Below, piece after piece: positions 9,066 to 17,709 of a DNA stretch of 64,000 nt. The stretch comes from Granulicella sp. S156 (GTDB taxonomy: Bacteria; Acidobacteriota; Terriglobia; Terriglobales; Acidobacteriaceae), in NCBI RefSeq assembly GCF_009766105.1, contig NZ_LMUH01000026.1, positions 72,683 to 136,682 of the forward strand, written 5' to 3'. The position numbers and the translations under genes are program-made. A model generated the notes under the pieces. It worked only from the letters and a program-made list of their open reading frames with translations. It was not told the DNA's origin and searched no databases. The number at the start of each line of letters is the position of its first letter. Positions within the stretch are counted from its first letter, which is position 1.

Positions 9066-10574
9066 ATGACGACACCTGACTATCTCCAACAGATAGTGAT
9101 TTCCGGAAGACAAAGAAGGTTGAACGCCTCCGCGTCTGGAGCTGCGGGCACGCTATCGCAGCCGGGATTGACCAGCATCGTCTGGGCGAGTTTTGACTTT
9201 CTGAGTGCCCTGCTGGGCGGTTTAATTGCGTTTAGGCTCCGGCTTATTCCCGAGGGCCGCGTCCCGGCCGATAGGGTTTTGGCTCATCTTGTGCCGGTGG
9301 AGCCAGCCGTTGCATTGATGTTCCTATTTCTTTTCGGCGCCTATCTGGTGATCTTTGCGCGGATCTATGGCCTGTATGGCATGGCCCAGAACCACAGCGG
9401 CCTGCACGAACAGCGGATGACTCTCCAGGCGACCCTGACCGCAGGTTTGCTGCTTTGCGGCAGTTTGTACGTCATGCACGGATATGGCATCTCGCGCGTC
9501 ATGGTGATGCTGACGGTTGTGCTCACCATGGTGATGGTGATGGTGCGGCGCGCGATCATGCGGAAATTGCGGCAACGCCGCTACCTGCAGGGGTTGGAAA
9601 CGCGCAACATTCTCATTGTGGGCGATGGGCGTGTGGGCCATGCGCTCCGCAATCATCTGGAAACCCTCCGTCACATGGGTTTTCGGTTCATGGGTTTTAT
9701 CTCGCTTATGCCGCGCAGGGACGATCAAGCGGCCCCCGACGTGATCGGCGACGTTCGCGACTGTGTCGCTTTGGCGAGGTCGTTGTTTGTCGACGAGATT
9801 TACTTCTCGACTCCCGCGGACAAGCAGACTGTAGTTGCGGTCGTCGAAGAGGCTCGCTCGCAAGGCATTGATGTACGTGTGATTCCCGACCTCTATGACG
9901 GTTTAGCCTGGAATGCGCGAGTGGAATATATCGGTCAGTTTCCGACCATTCCGTTGCATCGCCGCGAGTTTCCACGCGGTGCTTTCCTGTTGAAACGCAT
10001 TCTGGATGTAGTGCTGTCGCTCATCGTGCTTCTGTTGGTCTCGCCTTTGATGATTGCTATCGCCACTGCGGTTCGGTTCGGTTCGAAGGGGCCCATTTTT
10101 TATAGAGCGCAGCGCATCGGTCGTAAAGGACGTACTTTCACCTGCTATAAGTTCCGCACCATGGTGGTGGATGCCGATCGTCTGCGCAAGGACTTGGATC
10201 ATTTGAACGAGCGTGAAGGAGTGCTCTTCAAGATCAGCAACGACCCCCGGATTACCAAGATCGGGGCTATGCTGCGCAAGTACTCGCTCGACGAACTTCC
10301 GCAACTTTTCAATGTATTGATCGGTGATATGAGCCTCGTGGGTCCACGTCCGCCGATAGCCTCGGAGGTCGAGCAGTACGATATCGCTCACCTGCGCCGG
10401 TTGGATGTGCTTCCGGGCATCACCGGCTTATGGCAGGTGGAAGCGCGTCAGGATCCCTCCTTCGACAGTTACATCTCGCTCGACACGGCCTATGTCGAGA
10501 ATTGGACACTGCTCCTGGATCTTCGTATCCTTGCGCGGACCATCGGGGTCGTTGTGGGTGGCACAGGCTCTTGA
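9066..10574 (+). CDS. Undecaprenyl-phosphate glycosyl-1-phosphate transferase (WbaP/ExoY type)
   Basis: A 502-residue polyprenyl-phosphate hexose-1-phosphate transferase that starts assembly of an exopolysaccharide or O-antigen-like repeat unit on undecaprenyl phosphate. Several N-terminal membrane helices (residues about 35-165) are followed by a Rossmann-like CoA-binding-type domain (ILIVGDGRVGHALRNHL). The catalytic C-terminal sugar-transferase domain starts KRILDVVLSLIVLLLVSPLM. It carries IGRKGRTFTCYKFRTMV, LRKYSLDELPQLFNVL and MSLVGPRPP, followed by ITGLWQVEAR, the classic PF02397 blocks. The sugar is unknown; glucose or galactose is usual. No glycosyltransferase cluster follows, so it is a detached initiating enzyme. 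Confidence 0.93.
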   Translation: MTTPDYLQQIVISGRQRRLNASASGAAGTLSQPGLTSIVWASFDFLSALLGGLIAFRLRLIPEGRVPADRVLAHLVPVEPAVALMFLFLFGAYLVIFARIYGLYGMAQNHSGLHEQRMTLQATLTAGLLLCGSLYVMHGYGISRVMVMLTVVLTMVMVMVRRAIMRKLRQRRYLQGLETRNILIVGDGRVGHALRNHLETLRHMGFRFMGFISLMPRRDDQAAPDVIGDVRDCVALARSLFVDEIYFSTPADKQTVVAVVEEARSQGIDVRVIPDLYDGLAWNARVEYIGQFPTIPLHRREFPRGAFLLKRILDVVLSLIVLLLVSPLMIAIATAVRFGSKGPIFYRAQRIGRKGRTFTCYKFRTMVVDADRLRKDLDHLNEREGVLFKISNDPRITKIGAMLRKYSLDELPQLFNVLIGDMSLVGPRPPIASEVEQYDIAHLRRLDVLPGITGLWQVEARQDPSFDSYISLDTAYVENWTLLLDLRILARTIGVVVGGTGS

Positions 10575-10661
10575 GGTTGTTTTTTGCCGGTGCCTGTCCC
10601 AAAACCGTCCTCGCGATAGAACAGAATTCCTATAGGTATACCCAAAGGCAATCAATTGGAC

Positions 10662-10686
10662 GGCGCTTTTCTCCAAGAAAAGCGCC
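10662..10686. terminator. Hairpin after the sugar transferase gene
   Basis: Perfect 10-bp stem GGCGCTTTTC / GAAAAGCGCC with a 5-base loop, 88 bp past the sugar transferase stop and 56 bp before nadE. There is no T-run on the + side. It may be a terminator or a leader structure. Confidence 0.45.
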
Positions 10687-10741
10687 ACTCCTAACCTCCT
10701 TCCGGGGCACAGTAATAGGGATTCTGCTCTAGACTTGAACT

Positions 10742-12430
10742 GTGCGGATTGCGCTGGCCCAAATCAACCCGACTGTCGGAGACTTCTCCGGCAATCTGAA
10801 GAAGATTCGTGAGTTCACGGAGCGAGCGGTCGCGGAACACGCTGACCTGGTGATTTTTCCGGAACTGGCGACGTGTGGATACCCCCCTGCAGACCTTCTC
10901 GAAAAGGAATCGTTCTTAAAGCGCGCGGAAGAGTCGTTGACCGAGATAGCTGCGCTGACCAAAGGTGAAGGTCGCCCGGCGATCCTCTGCGGTTCGGTGC
11001 TACCGGTCCATCGGCCTACCGGCAAGCACGTGCGCAACGTCGCAGCTTTGCTGGAGGCGGGAGAGATCCGGTGTCTGCAGCAGAAGATGTTGCTTCCGTT
11101 CTACGACGTCTTTGATGAGCAGCGTTACTTTGAGCCAGCGACACAGCAGTCCCTCGTCGTCGTCAAAGGGCAAGCCGTGGCGATCACGGTGTGTGAGGAC
11201 GCCTGGAACGACAAGATGTTCTGGCCGCGTCTCAACTATTCCATCGATCCCGTCGAGGAGTTGATGAAGCAGTGGGCTGTGCTGCCGCAACCGCTGAGCG
11301 GGCCGCGCCTGATTCTGAACATCTCCGCTTCACCCTATTGGCATGGCAAGGCCGAGGTCCGGCAGCGCATGATTGGCGCCCTGGCGAAGCGGCACAACGC
11401 GACCGCTGTGCTGGTGAACCAGGTGGGCGCGAACGACAGCCTGATCTTCGACGGAAACTCGTTCGTTGCCGGTCCTGATGGGGAAATTCATACCCAGGCC
11501 CGCGGCTTTGTTGAAGATCTTGTCCTCTTCGATACAGACAATGTCCCGGCGAAGACGGTCTCAGTATCGGATACAAACTACGAAACCCAGACAGCTCTTA
11601 CCTGGCAGGCGTTGGTGCTTGGAACTCGCGATTACGTGCGCAAATGCGGCTTTCAGAAGGCAATTCTTGGTCTGAGCGGCGGCATCGACTCGGCTTTGGT
11701 AGCGGTGATTGCAGTGGAAGCGCTGGGGGCAGAGAATGTGCAGGGAATCGGTATGCCGAGCGAATTTTCTTCGAGCGGCTCCGTCAGCGATGCCGAGAAG
11801 CTGGCCCAAAATCTGGGTATTCCATTCTCCGTTGTGCCCGTTCGTGAGATTTATACAAGGTTTTCTGAATCGCTCCAGCCGTTTTTTGCTGGCACTCCGT
11901 TTGGTCTGGCCGAAGAGAACCTGCAACCGCGTATTCGTGGCAGCCTCCTGATGGCGCTCTCCAACAAGACTGGTGCGTTGGTGCTAACGACCGGCAATAA
12001 GAGTGAGATGGCGACCGGTTACTGCACGCTCTACGGCGATATGGTCGGAGCTCTTGCCGTGATCGGCGATGTGTATAAGACGGAGGTCTACGCTCTGAGC
12101 CGTTACGCTAACCGCGAGCGTGAGATCATCCCGGAAGATACCTTGACGAAGCCGCCTTCGGCCGAACTGCGGCCTGGGCAGAAGGATACCGACTCTCTGC
12201 CTCCTTACGAGGTGCTCGATCCCATCTTGAAGGCTTACATTGAAGAGTACTGCTCTGCCGAAGAGATCGAAGCCCGGCAGAATGTCAGCGTGGAACTGGT
12301 TCGGTCTGTGATTCAGCTCGTTGAGCGCAGCGAATACAAGCGGCAGCAAGCAGCGCCGGTACTCAAGGTTTCCAAGAAATCCTTTGGTATGGGGAGACGT
12401 TTCCCCATCGCCGCAAAACGCGAAGTTTAA
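10742..12430 (+). CDS. nadE: Glutamine-dependent NAD+ synthetase
   Basis: A 562-residue two-domain enzyme that amidates nicotinic acid adenine dinucleotide to NAD+ in the last step of NAD biosynthesis. The N-terminal nitrilase-type glutaminase shows its triad context: FPELATCGYPP (Glu), QQKMLLPFYDVFDE (Lys) and VCEDAWN (Cys). The synthetase half carries the PP-loop LGLSGGIDSALVAV, then TTGNKSEMATGYCTLYGD and GDVYKTEVYAL. The length fits the bacterial glutamine-dependent form, not the short ammonia-dependent one. The start is a GTG with no obvious ribosome site. A thioredoxin-fold gene follows 36 bp later. Confidence 0.96.
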   Translation: MRIALAQINPTVGDFSGNLKKIREFTERAVAEHADLVIFPELATCGYPPADLLEKESFLKRAEESLTEIAALTKGEGRPAILCGSVLPVHRPTGKHVRNVAALLEAGEIRCLQQKMLLPFYDVFDEQRYFEPATQQSLVVVKGQAVAITVCEDAWNDKMFWPRLNYSIDPVEELMKQWAVLPQPLSGPRLILNISASPYWHGKAEVRQRMIGALAKRHNATAVLVNQVGANDSLIFDGNSFVAGPDGEIHTQARGFVEDLVLFDTDNVPAKTVSVSDTNYETQTALTWQALVLGTRDYVRKCGFQKAILGLSGGIDSALVAVIAVEALGAENVQGIGMPSEFSSSGSVSDAEKLAQNLGIPFSVVPVREIYTRFSESLQPFFAGTPFGLAEENLQPRIRGSLLMALSNKTGALVLTTGNKSEMATGYCTLYGDMVGALAVIGDVYKTEVYALSRYANREREIIPEDTLTKPPSAELRPGQKDTDSLPPYEVLDPILKAYIEEYCSAEEIEARQNVSVELVRSVIQLVERSEYKRQQAAPVLKVSKKSFGMGRRFPIAAKREV

Positions 12431-12466
12431 AAAGATGCCCGAATCGGGCTCAGGAGATAGCAAGAC

Positions 12467-13507
12467 GTGAAGAATAGCAAACTCGCATGGGCAGCCGGTT
12501 TGGCGCTGCTGACAACCGCAGCCTCCAACATTGCACAGACGCCCGCGCCACCCCAGCTTAGCCCCGCGACACAAGAAGCCAATCAAGCCGCAACCCCGCA
12601 GGCGCCTGCACCGCAAGCTGCAGCCCATGCCAATCCGTTTCCTGCGGTGAATCCGAAAAACTTTACTGCAACCTCTCCAACGTCCGATGACGTCAACAGC
12701 TTTCTGAAGTCAATCTGGGGCTACGACGAGAACCGCGTCTGGAGCGTCGCTGCAATCCTCGCAACACCGGCGCCCGGTGTCAGCAAGGTAGTGGTCTTCG
12801 TAGCCGACAAGACACAGCCAGGCAAGGGCACGCAGACCATCTTCTTCACAACGCCTGACGGCAAGCATGCGATCGCCGACAATGTGATCGACTTTGGTCC
12901 GAAGCCGTTTGCCGAGTCGCGGAAGGCGCTGCAAGAGCGTGCCAATGGACCTGCGCGGGGAGCGAAGAGCAACGATCTTCTGTTGGTTGAGTTCGCCGAT
13001 CTTCAGTGCCCGCACTGCAAGGAAGTGCAGGCGATCATGGACAACATCGTGCAGGACTTTCCTCAGGCGCGCGTAGTGTATGAGAACTATCCGATCACCG
13101 GGCTTCATCCGTATGCGTTCCGCGCGGCTGCAGAGGGCGAGTGCGTACGCAAGGCCAAGGGCGATGCTGCCTTCTTTACCTATGCACAGGCTGTCTTTGA
13201 CACACAGGAAGGTCTTACTGCTGAGCGTGCAGACGCCACGTTGAGCGCTGCGGTCACCAAGGCTGGCGGAGACCCGGCAGCGGCTGCTGCCTGCGCGGAG
13301 ACTCCGGCGATCAAGGAGGACGTCAATGCCTCCGAGAAGCTTGGCACGGACATCGGAGTCGATCAGACACCCATGCTTGCGGTAAACGGCCATCTGCTTC
13401 CGATCGCGTCGATTCCATACGAGACACTGAAGAAGATCATCGCGTACCAGGCCGGGCAGGACGGCGTCGTTGTGCATGTGCAGCCCACGCTTTCGACACT
13501 GAAGTAG
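12467..13507 (+). CDS. Exported DsbA-family thioredoxin-fold protein
   Basis: A 346-residue periplasmic thiol protein. A signal peptide (residues 1-23) and a Pro/Ala/Gln-rich linker (24-60) precede an unassigned domain (about 65-145). A DsbA/Thioredoxin_4 domain then carries the active site CPHC (181-184), preceded by LLLVEFADLQ, and the cis-Pro loop VDQTPMLAVNG. CPHC is the DsbA-type oxidising motif, so oxidation of thiols in secreted proteins is likely, though isomerase activity is possible given the extra N-terminal domain. GTG start with AGGAG ten bases upstream. It follows nadE closely and ends at a strong terminator. Confidence 0.86.
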   Translation: MKNSKLAWAAGLALLTTAASNIAQTPAPPQLSPATQEANQAATPQAPAPQAAAHANPFPAVNPKNFTATSPTSDDVNSFLKSIWGYDENRVWSVAAILATPAPGVSKVVVFVADKTQPGKGTQTIFFTTPDGKHAIADNVIDFGPKPFAESRKALQERANGPARGAKSNDLLLVEFADLQCPHCKEVQAIMDNIVQDFPQARVVYENYPITGLHPYAFRAAAEGECVRKAKGDAAFFTYAQAVFDTQEGLTAERADATLSAAVTKAGGDPAAAAACAETPAIKEDVNASEKLGTDIGVDQTPMLAVNGHLLPIASIPYETLKKIIAYQAGQDGVVVHVQPTLSTLK

Positions 13508-13530
13508 TATTCAGCGCGGGATAGAGAACC

Positions 13531-13556
13531 GATGGGGCTACAGTTGTAGCCCCATC
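13531..13556. terminator. Bidirectional terminator between convergent genes
   Basis: Perfect stem GATGGGGCTAC / GTAGCCCCATC with loop AGTT, located 24 bp after the DsbA-like gene and 7 bp before the end of the opposing GNAT gene. It should serve both strands; T-rich CATTTTT lies just beyond on the + side. Confidence 0.75.
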
Positions 13557-13562
13557 GTCGTA

Positions 13563-14042
13563 TCAGACATTTTTCCCGGCCAATTTCTCCAGACCTTCTC
13601 CTGTCAGAAAAACAATCCGCCAGTCGTTCAGGAAATGAGCGCCCATCGACTTGTACATGTCGATGGCGTGTTGATTCCAATCCAACACCGCCCACCGGAT
13701 GAAGGCACGACCTTCCTGTTTTGCCGCTTGCGCAACATGTGCCAGCAATGCGCTGCCGATTCCGCGACGACGAAATTCCGGAAGAACAAAGAGATCTTCG
13801 AGATAAAACCCGGTGCCGCGCCAGGTGGAGTAGTAGGGGAAGAACACTGCGAAACCCACAGGCTCCCCGCACCATTCGCCGATGAAGACTCGAAACTGCG
13901 GGTTCGCGCCGAAGCCATCGCGCGCTATGTCAGCCTCTGTCGTGCGGACCTGGTCTGGCTCTTTTTCGTACTCGGCAAGCTCCCCTATCAGTCTTCTGAT
14001 CAGGGTGGCGTCGGCGATGGTGGCTGCACGAATCGCTATCAT
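13563..14042 (-). CDS. GNAT-family N-acetyltransferase (diamine acetyltransferase-like)
   Basis: A 159-residue GNAT enzyme that moves acetyl from acetyl-CoA to an amine. The motif A region LEDLFVLPEFRRRGIGSALL contains the pyrophosphate-binding R-x-x-G-x-G/A signature. The start IRAATIADATLIRRLI, the PVGFAVFFPYYSTW segment and the WNQHAIDMYKSMGA stretch near the end resemble spermidine/spermine (diamine) acetyltransferases. The actual acceptor is not shown by the sequence. A good ribosome site (GGAGG, 9 bases) precedes the ATG. Confidence 0.85.
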   Translation of the reverse strand: MIAIRAATIADATLIRRLIGELAEYEKEPDQVRTTEADIARDGFGANPQFRVFIGEWCGEPVGFAVFFPYYSTWRGTGFYLEDLFVLPEFRRRGIGSALLAHVAQAAKQEGRAFIRWAVLDWNQHAIDMYKSMGAHFLNDWRIVFLTGEGLEKLAGKNV

Positions 14043-14087
14043 CGGGTTCTGCCTCCACGTAATCCGGGTTTTAAACTTTGGCGCAGT

Positions 14088-14696
14088 TCAGTGTGTTTTC
14101 TCAGGTTCATCTTTCACCCGTGTCTGATCTGTGATCCAGTTGACCTCCCACGTCTTGCCTCCGTCGTCCGAATAGGACTGCTCAAAGTGGGCAGAATTGG
14201 GAGTGATCTTTGACCAGACAAATCGAACGTAGACGGATCGTCCCTTCCATAGCTCCTGATCGTAGAACTCGCCGTGTCGGTCCTTGAACTCGCCCACCAT
14301 GGGTTGAAGAGGTTGGCCTAAGTCAGGGTCCTTGCTGCTAGCCCAATAGATGCTCCACTGATGAGTGAGCGGATTGTAGACGCGCAGAGTAAGACCTTCT
14401 ATGTGTCCGGTTGGGCTATCGGTTTCGAACTCCTCGATATTGCCGCGCCCATCCCAAATCTTTCGTGTAACCGAAGTGCCATCAAATTCGACCCAGGTCT
14501 TGGAGCCGGCTAAGCGATCCTGCAGGCGCGACAAGTGGATCTTCCAGGTACCTATCTCATAGTCAAAATCGTGTTGCCCGTCTCGCACCGTGTCGGGTTT
14601 GACGGTCGGGGTTTGTGAAGACGCGGACGAAGGCTGTGCAAGATAACCAACGCTGCACAGCAGAAGAGACAGGCCAACGGATCTTAGTGAGTTCAT
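14088..14696 (-). CDS. Exported hypothetical protein, paralogue of the next gene
   Basis: A 202-residue protein with a signal peptide (SVGLSLLLCSVGYLAQ, cut near SSASSQ). The mature part holds blocks shared with the gene beginning at 15325: VRDGQHDFD, TWVEFDGT, IWDGRGN, GLTLRVYNP, HQWS, VGEFKDRHGEFYDQE, VRFVWSKITPNS, QSYSDDGGKTWE. The aspartate/tryptophan pattern suggests a beta-rich lipocalin-like fold, resembling DUF1579-type proteins; this is a guess. An ATG further upstream is in frame, but GGAGGA is placed three bases before 14696. It lies downstream of its paralogue in the same orientation, with a 26-bp gap. Confidence 0.8.
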   Translation of the reverse strand: MNSLRSVGLSLLLCSVGYLAQPSSASSQTPTVKPDTVRDGQHDFDYEIGTWKIHLSRLQDRLAGSKTWVEFDGTSVTRKIWDGRGNIEEFETDSPTGHIEGLTLRVYNPLTHQWSIYWASSKDPDLGQPLQPMVGEFKDRHGEFYDQELWKGRSVYVRFVWSKITPNSAHFEQSYSDDGGKTWEVNWITDQTRVKDEPEKTH

Positions 14697-14722
14697 TGTT
14701 CCTCCAGGTGTACGATTGCGCG

Positions 14723-15325
14723 TTAGTTCGAGGGCTGCGTTTCTCGGGTCAAATCGGCGGTAAAGTTGGGCTCCCACATTTTGCCGCCATCGTCCGAGTA
14801 GGCCTGTTCAACGTGGTGTGAGTTCGGAGTGATATCCGACCATACGAATCGAACAAGGATGGTTCTGCCGTTGTATGTCTCCTGGTCGAAGAGTTCGCCG
14901 CGCCCGTTCTTGAACTCCCCAATCATGGGCGGATTCAATGTGCCGTCGTTGACGTTGGCAAAGGTCTGGCTCCACTGGTGGGATTGAGGGTTGTAGAGAA
15001 ACAGGGTCAATCCCTTGAGGTGAGTCGTCGCATTGCTGGCGTCGATCTCCTCCAGGTTGGCGCGGCCATCCCAAACCTTCCGGACGGTGACTGTGCCGTT
15101 GAGTTCTACCCAGGTGTTGGAGCCCGATAGTGGTTGCGTAAGGCGCCGGATGTGTGTCTTCCATGTGCCGAAGTGGAAGTCAAAATCGTGTTGACCGTCT
15201 CGCACTTGTTGCGGGCCGGCTTGAGCCGCCGCTGGGGTCGCTTGTGAAGATGCAGGAAGGGGATGGATGAGAAGACCAAACAGGCTCAACAGGAGATACG
15301 GTCTGATGTGTCGACGCAGGTTCAT
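14723..15325 (-). CDS. Exported hypothetical protein, paralogue of the downstream gene
   Basis: A 200-residue secreted protein (signal peptide to about PASSQA) sharing roughly half its residues with the following gene, block by block (VRDGQHDFDFHFGTWKTH, GLTLFLYNP, MIGEFKNGRGELFDQE, VRFVWSDITPNSHH, YSDDGGKMWEPN). The two arose by tandem duplication. The family appears to be common in Acidobacteria; its role is unknown. The ATG is chosen for GGAGG seven bases upstream; an in-frame ATG 72 bases earlier lacks one. It diverges from the MocR regulator gene, which could control it, since MocR proteins often regulate divergent neighbours. Confidence 0.8.
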   Translation of the reverse strand: MNLRRHIRPYLLLSLFGLLIHPLPASSQATPAAAQAGPQQVRDGQHDFDFHFGTWKTHIRRLTQPLSGSNTWVELNGTVTVRKVWDGRANLEEIDASNATTHLKGLTLFLYNPQSHQWSQTFANVNDGTLNPPMIGEFKNGRGELFDQETYNGRTILVRFVWSDITPNSHHVEQAYSDDGGKMWEPNFTADLTRETQPSN

Positions 15326-15462
15326 TGTGTCCTCCAGATTTAGCGTTCGCCTATTCACTCGAGTCAGGTTGCTTCCCTGTGATTCCATCAATGGCAAGGC
15401 TGAACATTTGCTACGGTTACAAGAGTGACGTGAACTATGGTATTTTCATATATCCACTTTCT

Positions 15463-16896
15463 ATGGAACTCGCGATACCACTTTCGAAGAAAGGCGAACC
15501 GCTCTTCCGGCAGGTTTACCTTGGCCTGCGACAGGCTATCCTCGTGGGTAATTTCCGCGCTGGTGACCAGCTTCCTTCGACGCGAGACATGGCTGAACAG
15601 CTCGGTATTTCAAGAACAGTTGTACTTCTGGCCTATGACCAACTGCTCGCGGAAGGCTTCGTTGAAGGCCGTAGCGGCTCAGGAACCTATGTGTCCGAAT
15701 TCCTGAAGGGCACCCGTCCTAAGAGTCCGGAAAAATCTGCCAGGGTACAACTTTCGCGTTTTGGAGTTGCGGCCGCCCAGGCTGCGAGTGGCGTGGATTT
15801 TCCAGATCGGCGCTCTGCCGTGCTTCGCTACAACTTTGCATTTGGCCGGAGCGACACGACGATCTTTCCCTTTGAGATGTGGCGTCGCATACTGCTGGCG
15901 AAGGCGCGGGAAGCGTCGGTACGCGAACTCGACTACGGCCCTGCAGCGGGAGTCCCCGCACTGCGCGAAGCCATCTGTGTTCATCTGCGGCGGTCTCGCG
16001 CGGTGGTCTGCGATCCGTCGGAGGTGATTGTTGTGAACGGCTCCCAGCAGGCACTGGATCTGATTGCGCGGGTCCTCGTGGAACGCGGCGATAGTGTGGC
16101 GATCGAAGATCCGCAGTATCAGGGCACAAGAGAAGTGCTTCGCGCTGCGGGTGCCCGGTTGCGGCCTGTCCCGGTCGATCGTGACGGCTTGAATCCCGCG
16201 AAGCTGCCGAAGCAGGCCAGGCTGGTATTCGTAACGCCATCGCACCAGTTTCCAACCGGTGCGATTCTGTCGCTCGCCCGGCGTATCGAGCTCCTCGAAT
16301 GGGCCAGGCGCACCAACTCAGTCATCGTCGAGAATGACTACGATGGGGAGTTTCACTATCAGGGGCGGCCGCTGGAGTCTTTGCAAGGCCTCGACACAGA
16401 AGGCCGAGTCATCTACTTAGGGACGTTTTCGCGCACGGTGTTTCCTGCTCTCCGCATCGGGTATCTGATCGTGCCTAAGTTGCTGGCCCCCGCATTCACG
16501 ACTGCCAAGTGGCTTTGCGATCAACACTCCGCCACGCTGGAGCAGCAGACTCTGGCGGAGTTTATAACTTCAGGAATGTATGAACGCCATCTGCGCCGGC
16601 TTCGCCGCAGGAATACAGCGCGCCGCGAGGTGCTGGTTCAGGCCATTCAAAAGTACCTGGGCGAACGTGTCGAAGTGACCGGCGATGGCTCTGGGGCTCA
16701 CGTCGTATTGTGGCCCAGAAAACGCGTCTCGGAAGATACCGTAATCGCTCAGGCAGCCTCTCGAGGCGTGGGTATTTACGGAATATCCCATTCCTTTCTC
16801 ACGCGGCCATCAAGGCCGGGATTGATGCTCGGCTACTCGACGATGAACGAAGCAGAGATTCGAGAGGGCATTCGACTCCTGGGCGAAGTACTCTAG
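15463..16896 (+). CDS. MocR-family regulator (GntR HTH plus aminotransferase-like domain), PLP lysine replaced
   Basis: A 477-residue MocR/PdxR-type regulator. The N-terminal GntR winged helix (about 14-80) contains LFRQVYLGLRQAILVGNFR, LPSTRDMAEQLGISRTVV and EGFVEGRSGSGTYVS. A class I aminotransferase-like domain (about 115-477) follows, with DYGPAAGVPALREAI, VIVVNGSQQALDL, VFVTPSHQFPTG and ENDYDGEFHY. The position that usually bears the PLP-anchoring lysine (YLGTFSK) reads YLGTFSRT, with Arg324 (codon CGC, 16432-16434). PLP can therefore not form the normal internal aldimine there; it may bind another ligand or PLP non-covalently. I prefer ATG 15463, where the family N-terminus begins; earlier in-frame ATGs exist. 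Confidence 0.88.
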   Translation: MELAIPLSKKGEPLFRQVYLGLRQAILVGNFRAGDQLPSTRDMAEQLGISRTVVLLAYDQLLAEGFVEGRSGSGTYVSEFLKGTRPKSPEKSARVQLSRFGVAAAQAASGVDFPDRRSAVLRYNFAFGRSDTTIFPFEMWRRILLAKAREASVRELDYGPAAGVPALREAICVHLRRSRAVVCDPSEVIVVNGSQQALDLIARVLVERGDSVAIEDPQYQGTREVLRAAGARLRPVPVDRDGLNPAKLPKQARLVFVTPSHQFPTGAILSLARRIELLEWARRTNSVIVENDYDGEFHYQGRPLESLQGLDTEGRVIYLGTFSRTVFPALRIGYLIVPKLLAPAFTTAKWLCDQHSATLEQQTLAEFITSGMYERHLRRLRRRNTARREVLVQAIQKYLGERVEVTGDGSGAHVVLWPRKRVSEDTVIAQAASRGVGIYGISHSFLTRPSRPGLMLGYSTMNEAEIREGIRLLGEVL

Positions 16897-16917
16897 GACT
16901 GATTCGACTGACCTTTA

Positions 16918-17613
16918 TCAACCTATCGGTATACGCAGCAGATCCCAAAGCTGCCGCTTGCCATCCAGTGTTACCCGTACAGCTCGCGTGTCGCGCATCG
17001 GGGCCATCCACCTGAGATCGTTGAACCGCTTGTACATCGCACAACCAAGAGTTCCGGCCAGATGATGCCGGCGTTCCGTCCAGTCCAGGCAGCGTCGCGC
17101 AAGCTTCTTTTGCGAAAGATCGGACGATGGAAGCTCGATACCGAGCGCTTCCATCCAGGCTCGTCCTGATGGGGTAACGTTGTAAGTCTTTGCGTCGGAT
17201 GCTCTGAGTAGGTCACGTTCCTCCAGTGTCTCGGTAATCCGCACACCAAGCCAGCCTGCAAGGTGTGAGTAGCAGGTACGTGCATGACCCAGGCTTCCCG
17301 CACTCGCTTGGCACAGGCTGTGGTTCCGGTCGCCGGACCGCGGCCGGGCAGTTAGCACCAGCAGGGCTTCAATCGCATCAGCAACCTCGGCACTCGAGAG
17401 CCGATAGTATCGGTGCCGTCCCTGACGTTCGAAACTCAGCAACCGGCCTTCGACTAGCTTGGCGAGATGACCACTCGCTGTCTGCGCTGAAACGTTGGCG
17501 ATGGTGGCCAGTTCTCCCGCCGGTAAAGCGATACCGCCCATCAGGCTGAGCAGCATCGCGGCGCGTCCGGGGTCGCCCAATAGGTTAGCGGCAATCGACA
17601 GGTCTTCATGCAT
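16918..17613 (-). CDS. ArsR-type winged-helix transcriptional regulator
   Basis: A 231-residue regulator. The ArsR-like winged helix is at about 5-85: IAANLLGDPGRAAMLLSLM, a recognition helix in VSAQTASGHLAKLVEG, and a wing FERQGRHRYYRLS. A C-terminal part holds two similar motifs, ARTCYSHLAGWLG and ARRCLDWTERRHHLAGTLG, characteristic of a longer ArsR subgroup. Cysteines in these motifs might sense redox state or a ligand. The start at 17613 is where ArsR homology begins; the open frame continues upstream through the divergent gene. It faces away from the NIPSNAP/protoglobin operon across a 96-bp gap with a perfect inverted repeat, its probable operator. Confidence 0.86.
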   Translation of the reverse strand: MHEDLSIAANLLGDPGRAAMLLSLMGGIALPAGELATIANVSAQTASGHLAKLVEGRLLSFERQGRHRYYRLSSAEVADAIEALLVLTARPRSGDRNHSLCQASAGSLGHARTCYSHLAGWLGVRITETLEERDLLRASDAKTYNVTPSGRAWMEALGIELPSSDLSQKKLARRCLDWTERRHHLAGTLGCAMYKRFNDLRWMAPMRDTRAVRVTLDGKRQLWDLLRIPIG

Positions 17614-17640
17614 ATAGAAAGTATGCCGCTTATGAAAGCC

Positions 17641-17670
17641 GATATACTTCGGCCAGCGACGAAGTATATC
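17641..17670. promoter_or_regulatory. Inverted-repeat operator between the ArsR-type gene and NIPSNAP gene
   Basis: Perfect 11-bp arms GATATACTTCG and CGAAGTATATC separated by 8 bases. It lies 27 bp from the regulator start and 39 bp from the NIPSNAP start, so one dimer could repress both promoters. A partial echo (GAAAGTATGC) occurs just to the left. Confidence 0.7.
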
Positions 17671-17709
17671 GTTGCATCTCTGGACTAGGCTGTTCCCGGA
17701 GGTAATCCT

